64,000 bases of DNA from Arthrobacter sp. JZ12 (GTDB taxonomy: Bacteria; Actinomycetota; Actinomycetes; Actinomycetales; Micrococcaceae), in NCBI RefSeq assembly GCF_035189165.1, contig NZ_CP045246.1:1860001-1924000 (forward strand), read 5' to 3'. The notes below the pieces were generated by a model. It did no database searches, had not been told where the DNA came from, and saw only the letters and a list, made by a program, of their open reading frames with translations. The translations under genes were made by a program, and so were the position numbers. Below are positions 46,854 through 55,624 of this stretch, in pieces (position 1 is the stretch's first letter; every line of letters starts with the position of its first letter).

Positions 46854-48667
46854 AGAAGGAGCGCAGCGCACTCCGCCGGACCATTGGGATCATCACTCCG
46901 CACCTCGGGGGCCAGGGCCTGTTGATGGCCGGCGGCGTCGTGGTCCTGTTGTGCGAGGTTGCCTTTCGGGTGCTCGAGCCCTGGCCGGTGAAGGTAGTGG
47001 TGGATGCTGTGACCCGCAGCCTGGGGGCTGACCTTGCAGGAACGGGTCCCGACGCTTCCGGCTTACTGCTGCTGATCTGCGGTGCTGCCCTCATAGTCCT
47101 GACCGGTATGCGGGCACTCTGCAACTTCTTCGCGACCCTGGCCTTCGCGCTCGTCGGGTCCAGGGTCGCCACTCGGTTGCGGGGCCGGGTCTTCGATCAC
47201 GTCCAGGCGCTGTCCGCCCGGTTCCATGCAACGAACCGAACCGGCGACACAGTCCAGCGCCTCGTCGGCGACGTCGGCAAGCTTCAGGAAGTGGCCGTCA
47301 CTGCCGGTATGCCGCTTCTCGCCAACTGCATCACGCTCGTGGCCATGGCAGGGGTCATGTTCTGGCTTGACCCCCTGCTCGCGCTCGTGGTCCTGGCTGC
47401 CTGCGTCGTCTTCCTGCTCCTGTCCCGGCTCAGCACCGACAAGATCACGGTCGCCGCACGCAGGACCCGGAAGGGCGAAGGATCGCTGGCCAATACCGCA
47501 CAGGAGAGTCTCGGTGCCATTCGCGTGGTCCAGACCTACGGCCTCGAGGGAGCGCTTGCCGACAGGTTTGGCAGCAGCAACCAGAAAACTCTGAAGGATG
47601 GAGTCCGCGCCCGGCGCCTTGCGGCGGCGCTGGAGCGCAGGACGGACGTCATTGTCGGCGTTGCTACCGCCGTCGTACTCGCTGGAGGCGGATGGCGCGT
47701 AGTGGAGGGTGCGCTCACCCCGGGCGACCTGGTCCTGTTCCTGATGTACCTGAAGACGGCTATGAAGCCGCTGCGGGACCTGGCCAAGTACACCGGCCGG
47801 ATCGCTCGGGCTACCGCCTCCGGCGAGCGCGTCGCCGAGTTGCTGGAGGAGAGTGTCGAGATCGCCGACTCCCCCACGGCCATGCCGCTCGGACGGGTGT
47901 GGGGAGAACTCGAGTTCCGCAACGTTTCGGCATCGTATGGCAACCATCAGGTGCTTTCGGACCTCACGCTTCATCTGCAGGAAGGGCGCAACACCGCGAT
48001 CGTTGGGCCCTCCGGGTCGGGGAAGTCGACCCTGCTGTCCCTTCTGGTGCGGACTATGGACCCGCAGCAGGGGTCAGTGCACCTTGACGGAGTGAATCTG
48101 CGGGACATCACGCTGGGCTCCCTCCGGTCGAAGGTCAGTCTTGTGCTTCAGGATGCCGTGCTGTTTACCGGAACGATCCGGGAGAACATTCGCTACGGGA
48201 GGCTGTCGGCCACCGACGAAGAGGTTGAGGATGCTGCCCGGCTCGCTCAGGCGGACCGCTTCATCACCGCGTTCGCCGAGGGGTACGACACGGCCGTCGG
48301 CGAGCGCGGCGGTACCCTCTCGGGCGGCCAGCGGCAGCGGATCGCCATTGCCCGTGCCATTCTGCGCGGTGCGCCCGTGGTCCTACTCGACGAGGTCACG
48401 ACGGGGCTGGACCACGACGCCCGCACCGAGGTTCTCAAGGCCCTCGCATCACTGACGGAGGGGCGGACCGCCGTCACTGTCACCCACGAGGCCTCCGTCG
48501 CCCTGCAGTGTGACCGGATCGTCTGGCTGGAGGACGGACGCGTCCTGCTTGACGGCTCGCCGGACGAACTGATGCGCTTCCCCCTGTTTGCCCGCTGGGT
48601 TGCAGAGCAGCGAAGCTCAAGTGAGGGCACAGTAGTGCGGCCGATTGCACTGGGGAGCGTGCAGTGA
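46850..48667 (+). CDS. ABC exporter, fused membrane and ATPase domains
   Basis: 605 aa half-transporter. Residues about 15-310 carry six predicted helices; the ATPase has Walker A GPSGSGKST, Q-loop LVLQDAVLFTGTIRENI, signature LSGGQRQRIAIARAI and Walker B VVLLDEVTTGLDHD. The catalytic Glu follows the Walker B Asp. This MsbA-like type exports lipids, lipid-linked glycans or peptides. Overlap by ATGA with the GT4 gene upstream and with the phosphotransferase gene downstream suggests the cargo is the product of this operon. Confidence 0.9.
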   Translation: MKKERSALRRTIGIITPHLGGQGLLMAGGVVVLLCEVAFRVLEPWPVKVVVDAVTRSLGADLAGTGPDASGLLLLICGAALIVLTGMRALCNFFATLAFALVGSRVATRLRGRVFDHVQALSARFHATNRTGDTVQRLVGDVGKLQEVAVTAGMPLLANCITLVAMAGVMFWLDPLLALVVLAACVVFLLLSRLSTDKITVAARRTRKGEGSLANTAQESLGAIRVVQTYGLEGALADRFGSSNQKTLKDGVRARRLAAALERRTDVIVGVATAVVLAGGGWRVVEGALTPGDLVLFLMYLKTAMKPLRDLAKYTGRIARATASGERVAELLEESVEIADSPTAMPLGRVWGELEFRNVSASYGNHQVLSDLTLHLQEGRNTAIVGPSGSGKSTLLSLLVRTMDPQQGSVHLDGVNLRDITLGSLRSKVSLVLQDAVLFTGTIRENIRYGRLSATDEEVEDAARLAQADRFITAFAEGYDTAVGERGGTLSGGQRQRIAIARAILRGAPVVLLDEVTTGLDHDARTEVLKALASLTEGRTAVTVTHEASVALQCDRIVWLEDGRVLLDGSPDELMRFPLFARWVAEQRSSSEGTVVRPIALGSVQ

Positions 48668-49860
48668 GCAATCTCGCCACCCGCCTCGATCCGGACCTGA
48701 GCCCGGTCGACCTCTTCTTCGACCCGGCTGCGTTGAGTCACCTCGTCGGGCGGCCCGTGCGGGCCGGTCACCTGCGCTGGAAGCGAGGCGTATCCGCCGT
48801 TGCCCGCCTGCACGATGACGAAGGAGCCGGTTGGGTAGCGGCATACAGCAGGAGTGCGTCTGACAAGCTGGAGAAGACTTTTGATCGTGCGCTCGCCCAC
48901 GGCCTGGAGCTGGGTCGTCATGAGTTCGACGACGGAGTGCTGGTCACCGGTCCGATCGCGCTGGATCCCAAGCTGTTCGCAGCACTGCGCCCGTTCCGAA
49001 GCCATGGTGAGCTGTTTCCCGCTCCCCACACCCGGGTGCTGAAGTACAACCCGTTCCGACGGGTCGTGTTCAGTACCGGGTTGAATGGCGGCTTGAATCT
49101 GGTCGGCAAGGTCCGCGCCGGAAAACGGGCCGGCGCATCGCCGGCGGTGCTGGAACGGCTGAGGTCCAACGGCGTCCCGGTCCTTGTGCCCTTCGACGAC
49201 AGCGCTTCGCCGGCGATCCTGCCCCGCGGTGGCCAGCTTGAGTACCTTCCCTGGTACGGCGAGGGCGATCTCGGTACGGTTCCGCTTCCGTGCGCGGTCA
49301 CGGCGTCGGAGGCAGCGGGCAGAGCCCTGGCCCTCCTGCATCGCCAGCCACCCATCAGCCGGACGCCGACGTGGCGGCCTATCGCCGGGCGACTCCACCC
49401 GCTGGTTCATGAAAACGCGACAATCATGCCCGAACAGTTAGGCCGCTTGGTGCGCGTGGCGGACCGGCTGGAAGCGAAGCTACGGTATCCCGGGCGCGCC
49501 GCCGTCGTGCATGGCGACTTTTCTTCCGACCAGGTGCTGGTTGGCAGTGATGGGATACGGCTGATCGACTTCGAGAGGTGCACTTATGGCGCGGCGGCGG
49601 CGGACCTGGGAAGCTTCGCCGCTGTGGAACTGCTCGCGGAGGAACACCCGACGGCGGATGACGCCCTCACGCTTCCTCGAACCGCGGCACTGTTGGAGGG
49701 CTACGGGGCGGGACCGAATACAGTCAGCGAGTGCGAGGTAGTGGCGTGGGCAGCGTTTTACCTCCTGGACCGGCTGCGGGAACCGTTTCGTGCCTGCACG
49801 CCCGACTGGCACGAGCGAATGAAGGCCCGACTGGCCCTAATCGAGGAGGTACTCGGATGA
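48664..49860 (+). CDS. APH-fold phosphotransferase (first of two)
   Basis: 398 aa, GTG start. The kinase core is AVVHGDFSSDQVLV (catalytic D285) and LIDFERCTYG (metal D302). The usual Asn after the catalytic loop is Gln (Q290), and the second metal motif is DFE. The N-terminal lobe is poorly conserved. Small-molecule kinases of this fold act on sugars, choline or antibiotics. No resistance role can be claimed; position in the glycan operon suggests a sugar-like substrate. Confidence 0.78.
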   Translation: MSNLATRLDPDLSPVDLFFDPAALSHLVGRPVRAGHLRWKRGVSAVARLHDDEGAGWVAAYSRSASDKLEKTFDRALAHGLELGRHEFDDGVLVTGPIALDPKLFAALRPFRSHGELFPAPHTRVLKYNPFRRVVFSTGLNGGLNLVGKVRAGKRAGASPAVLERLRSNGVPVLVPFDDSASPAILPRGGQLEYLPWYGEGDLGTVPLPCAVTASEAAGRALALLHRQPPISRTPTWRPIAGRLHPLVHENATIMPEQLGRLVRVADRLEAKLRYPGRAAVVHGDFSSDQVLVGSDGIRLIDFERCTYGAAAADLGSFAAVELLAEEHPTADDALTLPRTAALLEGYGAGPNTVSECEVVAWAAFYLLDRLREPFRACTPDWHERMKARLALIEEVLG

Positions 49861-50987
49861 GGCCGGTTCCCGACCAGGTTGTGGACGAGTACGGGATCAC
49901 CGTTCAAATTCGTCGCGCGTGGCCCCGCGAGGACGGCCGGTTCAGCTTTGAGGGGCACGAGAACGGTTCCGGCAGGCTGCGGGCCGGGATGGTCGATGCG
50001 AGCGGTACAGCGCGCCTGGCTGCGTACGGTGTGGATCCGTCCCTTCCCGGGCTGGAGTCGGCAGTGGCGGGCGGTGAACTGCTCGTGCACCGGTACAAGC
50101 GCCGGGCCGTCGTGCGGGTTGGGGGGCAGTACAGAAAGTTCCTCGCCGGTGAGAAGGCCGCCGGTGTAGCCTCCGCGCATCTGACTGTCCTCACCGCGTT
50201 GTCGGATTCAGGGCTGACAGCGCCCGACGTCGTTACCGCCGACCAGCACAGCGTCACCCTCACTGCTGTCCCGGGCACGAGTCTGCACGAGCTTGGACAG
50301 CGAACCGTGTCAGCGCGCTCTGATGGGCGCGCGCCGGTTTTACGTGATTATTTGCGTGAGTGGGAGAGTGCCTGGGACCTCTGGGCTGGGCGCTGGCCCG
50401 GCTTCGTCCGGTCGGGGGCCGGTGCAGGTGGGCAGGCGGGGCGGTACGGCGCCGAGGACGAGATCCGTACGGTGGCGAAGTGGGCCGGCCTTGCAGCCGT
50501 CCATACAGCACTGAATGTTCCCGCCGAGCGCCTAGGAAACGCCCTCTCGACCATCGTCGGGAAGCTTGCATCGGGCGTATCCCCCGCACAGACAGCGCAC
50601 CGGGATCTCCACGACAAGCAGCTGCTTATGGACGCTGCTGCCGGAACCGTCGGAATCATCGACTGCGATACCCTGGCGATCGCCGAACCTGCGCTGGACC
50701 TTGCGAACATCTCGGTACACCTGGACTTCCGGGTTGCTCAAGGGTTGCTGTCGCGGGACGCAGCGTCGACAGCAAAAATCCGCATCCACGACGTCGCCGA
50801 TCACCTGAAGGTTCCTCCCTCGCGCTTCGAGGCTTACGCCGCTGCGACGGCACTGCGCCTTGCCTGCCTGTATGCCTTCCGGCCCCCGTACCAACACACC
50901 GCCGCACTCTGGTTTGACGAGCTTGAGCGTCGTCTGGGCGCGCGACATAAGCAGTCATTCGATTACGACGCCGTTCCAATCGGCTAA
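49857..50987 (+). CDS. APH-fold phosphotransferase (second of two)
   Basis: 376 aa from the ATG overlapping the previous stop. Kinase motifs are TAHRDLHDKQLLM (catalytic D250, with Gln at 255 instead of Asn) and GIIDCDTLAIAEPALDLAN (D269/D271). KFLAGEKAAGVASAHLTVL in the N-lobe may carry the ATP-binding Lys. It is not closely alike in sequence to its neighbour although both have the Asn-to-Gln change. Last gene of the six-gene operon. Confidence 0.78.
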   Translation: MRPVPDQVVDEYGITVQIRRAWPREDGRFSFEGHENGSGRLRAGMVDASGTARLAAYGVDPSLPGLESAVAGGELLVHRYKRRAVVRVGGQYRKFLAGEKAAGVASAHLTVLTALSDSGLTAPDVVTADQHSVTLTAVPGTSLHELGQRTVSARSDGRAPVLRDYLREWESAWDLWAGRWPGFVRSGAGAGGQAGRYGAEDEIRTVAKWAGLAAVHTALNVPAERLGNALSTIVGKLASGVSPAQTAHRDLHDKQLLMDAAAGTVGIIDCDTLAIAEPALDLANISVHLDFRVAQGLLSRDAASTAKIRIHDVADHLKVPPSRFEAYAAATALRLACLYAFRPPYQHTAALWFDELERRLGARHKQSFDYDAVPIG

Positions 50988-51040
50988 CGACACGGTCAAG
51001 AAACGAGAATTAGTCAGCTTGCTGTTGAATACTGGATCGC

Positions 51041-51337
51041 ATGGGGCTGCAACAGTTTGAGGATTCGAAACCACTACAGGGTTTAGGAAGCACATCCCGC
51101 GCGCTACTTCGGTGGGATTGTGCGCCATCGCTGCTGGTACTGCTCGCCGTGGCCGGCTTCTGGATCGGCGGCTCGCTCGAATGGTTCGAGATGCTCAAAG
51201 ACTCGAACAACGCGGTCGGCAGCGTCGTATGGCTCTATCTGATGCTTGCTGCGGTGGCGGGCTCGATCGTTCTCGGAGGCGGGGCGATCTTTGACCTGGC
51301 GCGCCGCTTCAGCCGGCGGTCAGATCCGGACCAGTAA
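51041..51337 (+). CDS. small two-helix membrane protein, unknown function
   Basis: 98 aa. Two hydrophobic stretches (about residues 28-46 and 62-84) predict an integral membrane protein with both ends cytoplasmic (basic C-terminus ARRFSRRSD). No convincing ribosome-binding site precedes the ATG. It follows the phosphotransferase gene by 53 bp and converges on the UDP-sugar dehydrogenase gene. No family recognised. Confidence 0.55.
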   Translation: MGLQQFEDSKPLQGLGSTSRALLRWDCAPSLLVLLAVAGFWIGGSLEWFEMLKDSNNAVGSVVWLYLMLAAVAGSIVLGGGAIFDLARRFSRRSDPDQ

Positions 51338-51376
51338 AGCCCTCCGCTCCGGCCCAACCCTTCCGTACAGCTGGCT

Positions 51377-52762
51377 CTATCTGGACAAGGTGGCGCCCGC
51401 AGCAGCCTGCGGTAATCCGACCGACCGGCCGGCGACCGGCACAGCCGAGGCGGCCCGCGGCCGGCCGAGCGCGCGGTACGTCCAGCCGGCGTCACGCCAA
51501 CGTTCCGGCTCCAGGCAGTTGCGCCCATCCACTATTGCGGGACGGGCGACCAGGCTCCCCAGTACGGCGGGATCAAGCGTCCGGTATTGCTCCCACTCGG
51601 TCAGCACGATCACTGCGTCTGCGTGGGTCACCGCGTCCTCGATGGACGTGGTGTACGTCAGGTCCGGGAAGCGGCGGGACGCATTGGGCACCGCCTCGGG
51701 ATCGGTCGCCGTCACTGAGGCACCCTGCAGCTGCAACTGCGCCGCGACGCTCAAGGCAGGCGAATCGCGCACATCATCGGAATTCGGTTTGAAAGCCAGC
51801 CCAAGCACCGCTACCCGCTGTCCCAGCAGGGAACCTCCGCAGACCTCCCTGGTCAGGTCCACCATCCTTGCCCGCCTGCGCATATTGATCGAATCGACTT
51901 CCCGCAGGAAGGTCAGGGCCTGGTCGGCGCCGAGCTCCCCCGCCCGAGCCATGAAAGCCCGGATGTCCTTGGGCAGGCATCCCCCACCGAATCCGAGGCC
52001 CGCGTTGAGGAACTTCCGCCCAATCCGGGCGTCGTGCCCGATGGCATCGGCGAGCACGGACACATCGGCGCCTGTCGCCTCGCACACCTCAGCCATGGCG
52101 TTGATGAAGGAGATCTTGGTCGCCAGGAAGGCATTTGCAGAAACCTTCACTAGCTCCGCGGTTTCGTAGTCCATGATCAGTCGAGGCCGACCGTCAGCGA
52201 GCGCCTGCGCGTAGATCTCGTCGAGCATGAGGTGGACGCCACTGGCGGGGTCAGCAAGTCCGTAGACGAGGCGGTCCGGCTCAAGAGTGTCCTTCACCGC
52301 GAACCCCTCGCGAAGGAATTCCGGGTTCCAGGCCAGATCCGCTGACGGACAGCGCTCGGCAATGCGTGCTGCCAGGTCCCGTGCCGTGCCCACCGGTACG
52401 GTGGACTTTCCGACGACGAGGTCACCCTCACGCAGATAGGGAAGAAGGGCATCCACCCCGGCATAGACGTGGCTGAGGTCAGCTCCGTTCTCATTCCGCT
52501 TCTGCGGAGTGCCCACAGCGATGAAGTGAACAGCGGATCCTGCGACGTCCGCCATCTCCGTGGAGAAACGCAGGCGCCCCGATCCCAGCGATTCCCGCAG
52601 GAGCTCCGGCAGCCCGGGCTCGAAGAAGGGCGCCTCACCGGCGTTCAGCCGGGCGACCTTGGAGGCATCGACGTCGACACCCACCACGTCGTGTCCGAGC
52701 TTGGCCATGCACGCGGCATGCACTGCCCCCAGATAACCGCATCCAATAACTGATAACCGCAT
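51377..52762 (-). CDS. UDP-glucose 6-dehydrogenase family protein
   Basis: 461 aa from the ATG at 52762 (AGGGG about 9 nt upstream); 41 further codons upstream lack similarity. It oxidises UDP-glucose to UDP-glucuronate with NAD, or a related UDP-sugar. RLSVIGCGYLGAVHAACMAKLGH binds NAD; FEPGLPELL, STVPVGTA, WNPEFLREG, and catalytic C262 in GFGGGCLPKD are complete. A Pro/Ala-rich tail of about 30 residues is extra. It could feed the nearby glycosyltransferases. Confidence 0.92.
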   Translation of the reverse strand: MRLSVIGCGYLGAVHAACMAKLGHDVVGVDVDASKVARLNAGEAPFFEPGLPELLRESLGSGRLRFSTEMADVAGSAVHFIAVGTPQKRNENGADLSHVYAGVDALLPYLREGDLVVGKSTVPVGTARDLAARIAERCPSADLAWNPEFLREGFAVKDTLEPDRLVYGLADPASGVHLMLDEIYAQALADGRPRLIMDYETAELVKVSANAFLATKISFINAMAEVCEATGADVSVLADAIGHDARIGRKFLNAGLGFGGGCLPKDIRAFMARAGELGADQALTFLREVDSINMRRRARMVDLTREVCGGSLLGQRVAVLGLAFKPNSDDVRDSPALSVAAQLQLQGASVTATDPEAVPNASRRFPDLTYTTSIEDAVTHADAVIVLTEWEQYRTLDPAVLGSLVARPAIVDGRNCLEPERWRDAGWTYRALGRPRAASAVPVAGRSVGLPQAAAGATLSR

Positions 52763-52963
52763 GATGACCGCCCCTTGCCGATGAGTACCAGGCGTTCCCG
52801 CTCCTTTTTGCCGACTCTTCCCGTCAACCGTTCCGGAAACATTTGGGAACTTCTGGAAAAACGGTACGGACGCCAGATGGGGCACAGATGAACTGAAGAT
52901 GAGAGAAAGATGAGATTCGGCGGTCGTTCCCGTGCTGATCGTCCTCAGAAGAGGCGTCGGAGG

Positions 52964-53530
52964 TTAGGCGGGCTCCAGGTACCAGAGCCGTGTCTCGCCG
53001 TACTTTTTCTCGGCGAACCTTTCGAGGCCGGCAGGCCACGCCGGCTCGTGCGCGCGGGAGGAGCGTTCAAGCACGACGACGGCCGCCTCGGCAAGGTGCG
53101 GCGCCAGGCCGGCAAGGATGCTCATCACTGCCTCATCCTCCAGCGGGTAGGGCGGATCCATCAGGACCAGGTCCCAGGTCTCATCTTCGGGGACCCTGCC
53201 GAGGTAGGTTTCAGCCTTGGTGCGATGCACCCGCACGCAGGTCCAGCCGAGCACACGGTTGACGGTGTCTGCGTTCGCCCTGCAGGCTCCGGCGGCGCGC
53301 TCCGACATCTCAACGAGGTCCACCGAGGCCGCTCCCCTGCTGGCAGCTTCTACGCCGAGGGAACCCGAACCTGCGAACAGGTCCAGCACGTGCGCACCCT
53401 CGATCGCGTTGTACGCGTCGAGCCGGGAGAATAAGGCTTCCTTGACGCGATCGGTGGTTGGCCGAGTCCCTTGACCGGGCACGCTGGTCAGGGTGGTTCC
53501 TCCCGCGGCCCCGGCAATGATTCGACTCAT
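52964..53530 (-). CDS. rsmD: 16S rRNA (guanine966-N2)-methyltransferase
   Basis: 188 aa. RIIAGAAGGTTL, PTTDRVKEALFSRLDAY, HVLDLFAGSGSLGVEAASRGA (SAM loop) and LVLMDPPYPL (catalytic DPPY) are the RsmD signatures. It methylates G966 in 16S rRNA. In other actinobacteria it sits between recG and coaD; here both sides have gained accessory genes. Confidence 0.95.
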   Translation of the reverse strand: MSRIIAGAAGGTTLTSVPGQGTRPTTDRVKEALFSRLDAYNAIEGAHVLDLFAGSGSLGVEAASRGAASVDLVEMSERAAGACRANADTVNRVLGWTCVRVHRTKAETYLGRVPEDETWDLVLMDPPYPLEDEAVMSILAGLAPHLAEAAVVVLERSSRAHEPAWPAGLERFAEKKYGETRLWYLEPA

Positions 53531-53680
53531 GAAGAAACACTTTAATGTACTGGCGAATGTACTGGCGGCGCGCCGCCTTCCGTGGTCAAATTAGCCGAGC
53601 CGAAAAGCAGCCGCGTCAGCGAAAATGCGTCCGGCGCGCGCCGCTCAAGGGGACTTGAGAGCTTTCACGAAAGAACACAG

Positions 53681-54502
53681 ATGAATACTCGCTCCTGCCT
53701 GCTCACCGTAGGCGCTTCAGCCCTGCTCCTGACCGGCTCGATCATCGGTGCTGCTCCTGCGTCCGCAGCTCCCGGGTCTCCGGAGTGCGTCGCCGCCGAG
53801 ACCGCCCTCAAGACGGAACTGGGTGTTGCCACGGTCGACATCAACCTGGCGAACCAAGTGCGCACGGTCATCATCTCCTTCGAAGCCATCATCGCTCAGC
53901 TCGATCCCTTGTACGCAGCCTTCGACTTGTTCCTCGAGAATGAGATTGCCGCTCTAAATGCTGCTGGAGAAGCGGCAAGCGATGCCGAGATTGCGCTCGA
54001 AATTGCGAAGACGTCACTGAAAGCAACCGATCTAGCCGACCCCGCCTACTCCGACGCAGAAACCGTTGTAGCTGAAGCCGAAGACGCTCACAAGAAAGCG
54101 ATGGACGCATATCTCGCGGCTCAAGGTGTATACGATGCTGCTGCACGGCTCGCGCCGGGGTATAACGAGATCCTCGCCCTCGAAGCTCAGGCGGATGACA
54201 CGCTCGCCTCGCTCGACGATACAGTCGTAGCGCTTGGCCTGACGGAGGGCGCAGACCCGGAGCGGCTGCTCACGCTTGCCGACGCAGCCATCGCCGCCTG
54301 CTCGGCTGCGGCTGTTGTGGCTGCTCCGGTCGCCACCACCCCGGCTCCCCAGCAGCAGCAGCGCGGGCTGAACATCCAGACCGCAGCCAACGACGTCGAT
54401 GCAACCGCCCCTGCCAATCTCGGCCTGCTTGCCGGTCTGGCCGGGCTCGGTGCGGCAGCCGGCGCCACTGCGCTGGTGGTTCGTCGCCGACAGGCACAGT
54501 AG
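53681..54502 (+). CDS. secreted surface protein with C-terminal membrane anchor, probable sortase substrate
   Basis: 273 aa from the ATG at 53681. Signal peptide residues 1-29 (ends PASA). Residues 40-210 are Ala/Glu/Asp-rich and helical, like a coiled coil. A Gln-rich segment then leads to GLNIQTAANDVDATAP, a hydrophobic stretch (LGLLAGLAGLGAAAGATALVV) and the basic end RRRQAQ. That is sortase-substrate architecture, but no LPXTG or LAXTG is seen; IQTA may be the alternative motif. The sortase gene starts 29 bp downstream. Confidence 0.75.
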   Translation: MNTRSCLLTVGASALLLTGSIIGAAPASAAPGSPECVAAETALKTELGVATVDINLANQVRTVIISFEAIIAQLDPLYAAFDLFLENEIAALNAAGEAASDAEIALEIAKTSLKATDLADPAYSDAETVVAEAEDAHKKAMDAYLAAQGVYDAAARLAPGYNEILALEAQADDTLASLDDTVVALGLTEGADPERLLTLADAAIAACSAAAVVAAPVATTPAPQQQQRGLNIQTAANDVDATAPANLGLLAGLAGLGAAAGATALVVRRRQAQ

Positions 54503-54531
54503 TCCATCCCTACGGAACCCGTTTTCGACAG

Positions 54532-55233
54532 ATGACCGAATCAAAAAGTACGACTGCCCCTGCTTCCGGACCGCGGCTGCGGATCTGGTTGGCGGGGGCA
54601 GTCGTGGTGGTTGCACTCGGTACCGCGACTGCACTCAGTGGCGGATTGGCACCTCACCTGCGGGATGGGCAGGAGGCAGAGGCAGCAGCCATGCCAACGT
54701 CCGTTGCAACTGCAACTGCAACTGCAACTGCAACCGCCCCACCTACGTCCAAGCCGACGTCACCAGCGTCCGTTCGGGACGAAGTCCGTACGCCTGCTGC
54801 TGCCCCTGTGCACCTGACGGTCGAATCCGCCGGGATCGACGTTGCGGTCTTGCCGCTTACGCCGTCCGCAGCGGACAAAGCGTCGCAATCCCTGGTTCCG
54901 CCTTTCACCCTGGACGGGTATTGGCTGACTCCCTACGGAATGCCGGGACAGGGCTCGACGGACACCACTTACATCACCGGCCACAGCTGGGAGGACCGGG
55001 ACGCCCCCTTCAACCGCCTCAGCGACTCGGTGAAGGTCGGCGACGACGTTGTGGTCCAGACTGCCAAGGGAGAGCTCCGCTATGTGGTTGATTCCATCAC
55101 CACAGAGAACAAGGACACGCTGAAAGACAGCGTCATTTGGGAAATTGCACCCAACCGGCTAGTCCTCATCAGCTGCTACACCGAGGATCCCTGGGGCAAG
55201 AACGTCGTGGTCACAGCGCATCCTGCGCGCTGA
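54532..55233 (+). CDS. class F-like sortase
   Basis: 233 aa. N-terminal transmembrane anchor (about 17-38), low-complexity Ala/Thr linker made by a GCAACT hexanucleotide run, then a sortase domain (93-233). H151 in TYITGHSWEDRDAPFN and C215 in LVLISCYTEDPW are the catalytic pair. The position of the conserved Arg, before NVVV, is Lys (K223). The short, single-anchor form with a His-Ser pair resembles class F sortases of actinobacteria. Likely substrate is the adjacent surface protein. Confidence 0.85.
   Translation: MTESKSTTAPASGPRLRIWLAGAVVVVALGTATALSGGLAPHLRDGQEAEAAAMPTSVATATATATATAPPTSKPTSPASVRDEVRTPAAAPVHLTVESAGIDVAVLPLTPSAADKASQSLVPPFTLDGYWLTPYGMPGQGSTDTTYITGHSWEDRDAPFNRLSDSVKVGDDVVVQTAKGELRYVVDSITTENKDTLKDSVIWEIAPNRLVLISCYTEDPWGKNVVVTAHPAR
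54705..54736 (+). repeat. GCAACT hexanucleotide tract in the sortase gene
   Basis: About five units of GCAACT encode the (Ala-Thr)n linker between membrane anchor and sortase domain. Changes in copy number keep the frame and would vary the linker length. Confidence 0.8.
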
Positions 55234-55240
55234 GACAGGG

Positions 55241-55603
55241 TTACGCACCGGACCCGCGGCGATCCGAATCGTACTCGTCAAGCAGGTAGGGCTCCGGATC
55301 GCTTGAGGCTCCCGGGGCGGTATCCAACCAGGCCTGAAAGCCGCGCGGATTGCGCTTTTCCAGCTCAACCAGGTAGGCGCGCCGCTTTGCGGCCAGTGCT
55401 TCAAGCTCAGCGGGTGTTCCGGCTCTGACGACCGCCAGGAAACTGACCCGCCACGCTCGACAGAGCTGCGCGGAGGTGAGTTTTGGTGCATCGGTGTACG
55501 GATCGTCCTGGGCTCCCGGTGAAGACCGGGCGGCCGGAAAGTTGCTTTCCGACCGCCCGGCATCCAACCAGCGAAGCGCCCGGCGGATCCAGCCTTCCTT
55601 CAT
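55241..55603 (-). CDS. hypothetical protein
   Basis: 120 aa, no signal peptide or membrane helix, charged at both ends. A central stretch PAELEALAAKRRAYLVELEKRNPRGFQAWL looks helical. It follows the PRC-DUF2382 gene by 21 bp on the same strand, so co-transcription is likely. No ribosome-binding site is obvious. Family not recognised. Confidence 0.6.
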   Translation of the reverse strand: MKEGWIRRALRWLDAGRSESNFPAARSSPGAQDDPYTDAPKLTSAQLCRAWRVSFLAVVRAGTPAELEALAAKRRAYLVELEKRNPRGFQAWLDTAPGASSDPEPYLLDEYDSDRRGSGA

Positions 55604-55624
55604 GGCCGGCTCGCCGGTTCAGGA

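Noticed and set aside
48664..50987. Aminoglycoside resistance genes
   Set aside because: Only the APH fold is supported. Motifs deviate (Gln for Asn) and the context is a glycan/export operon.
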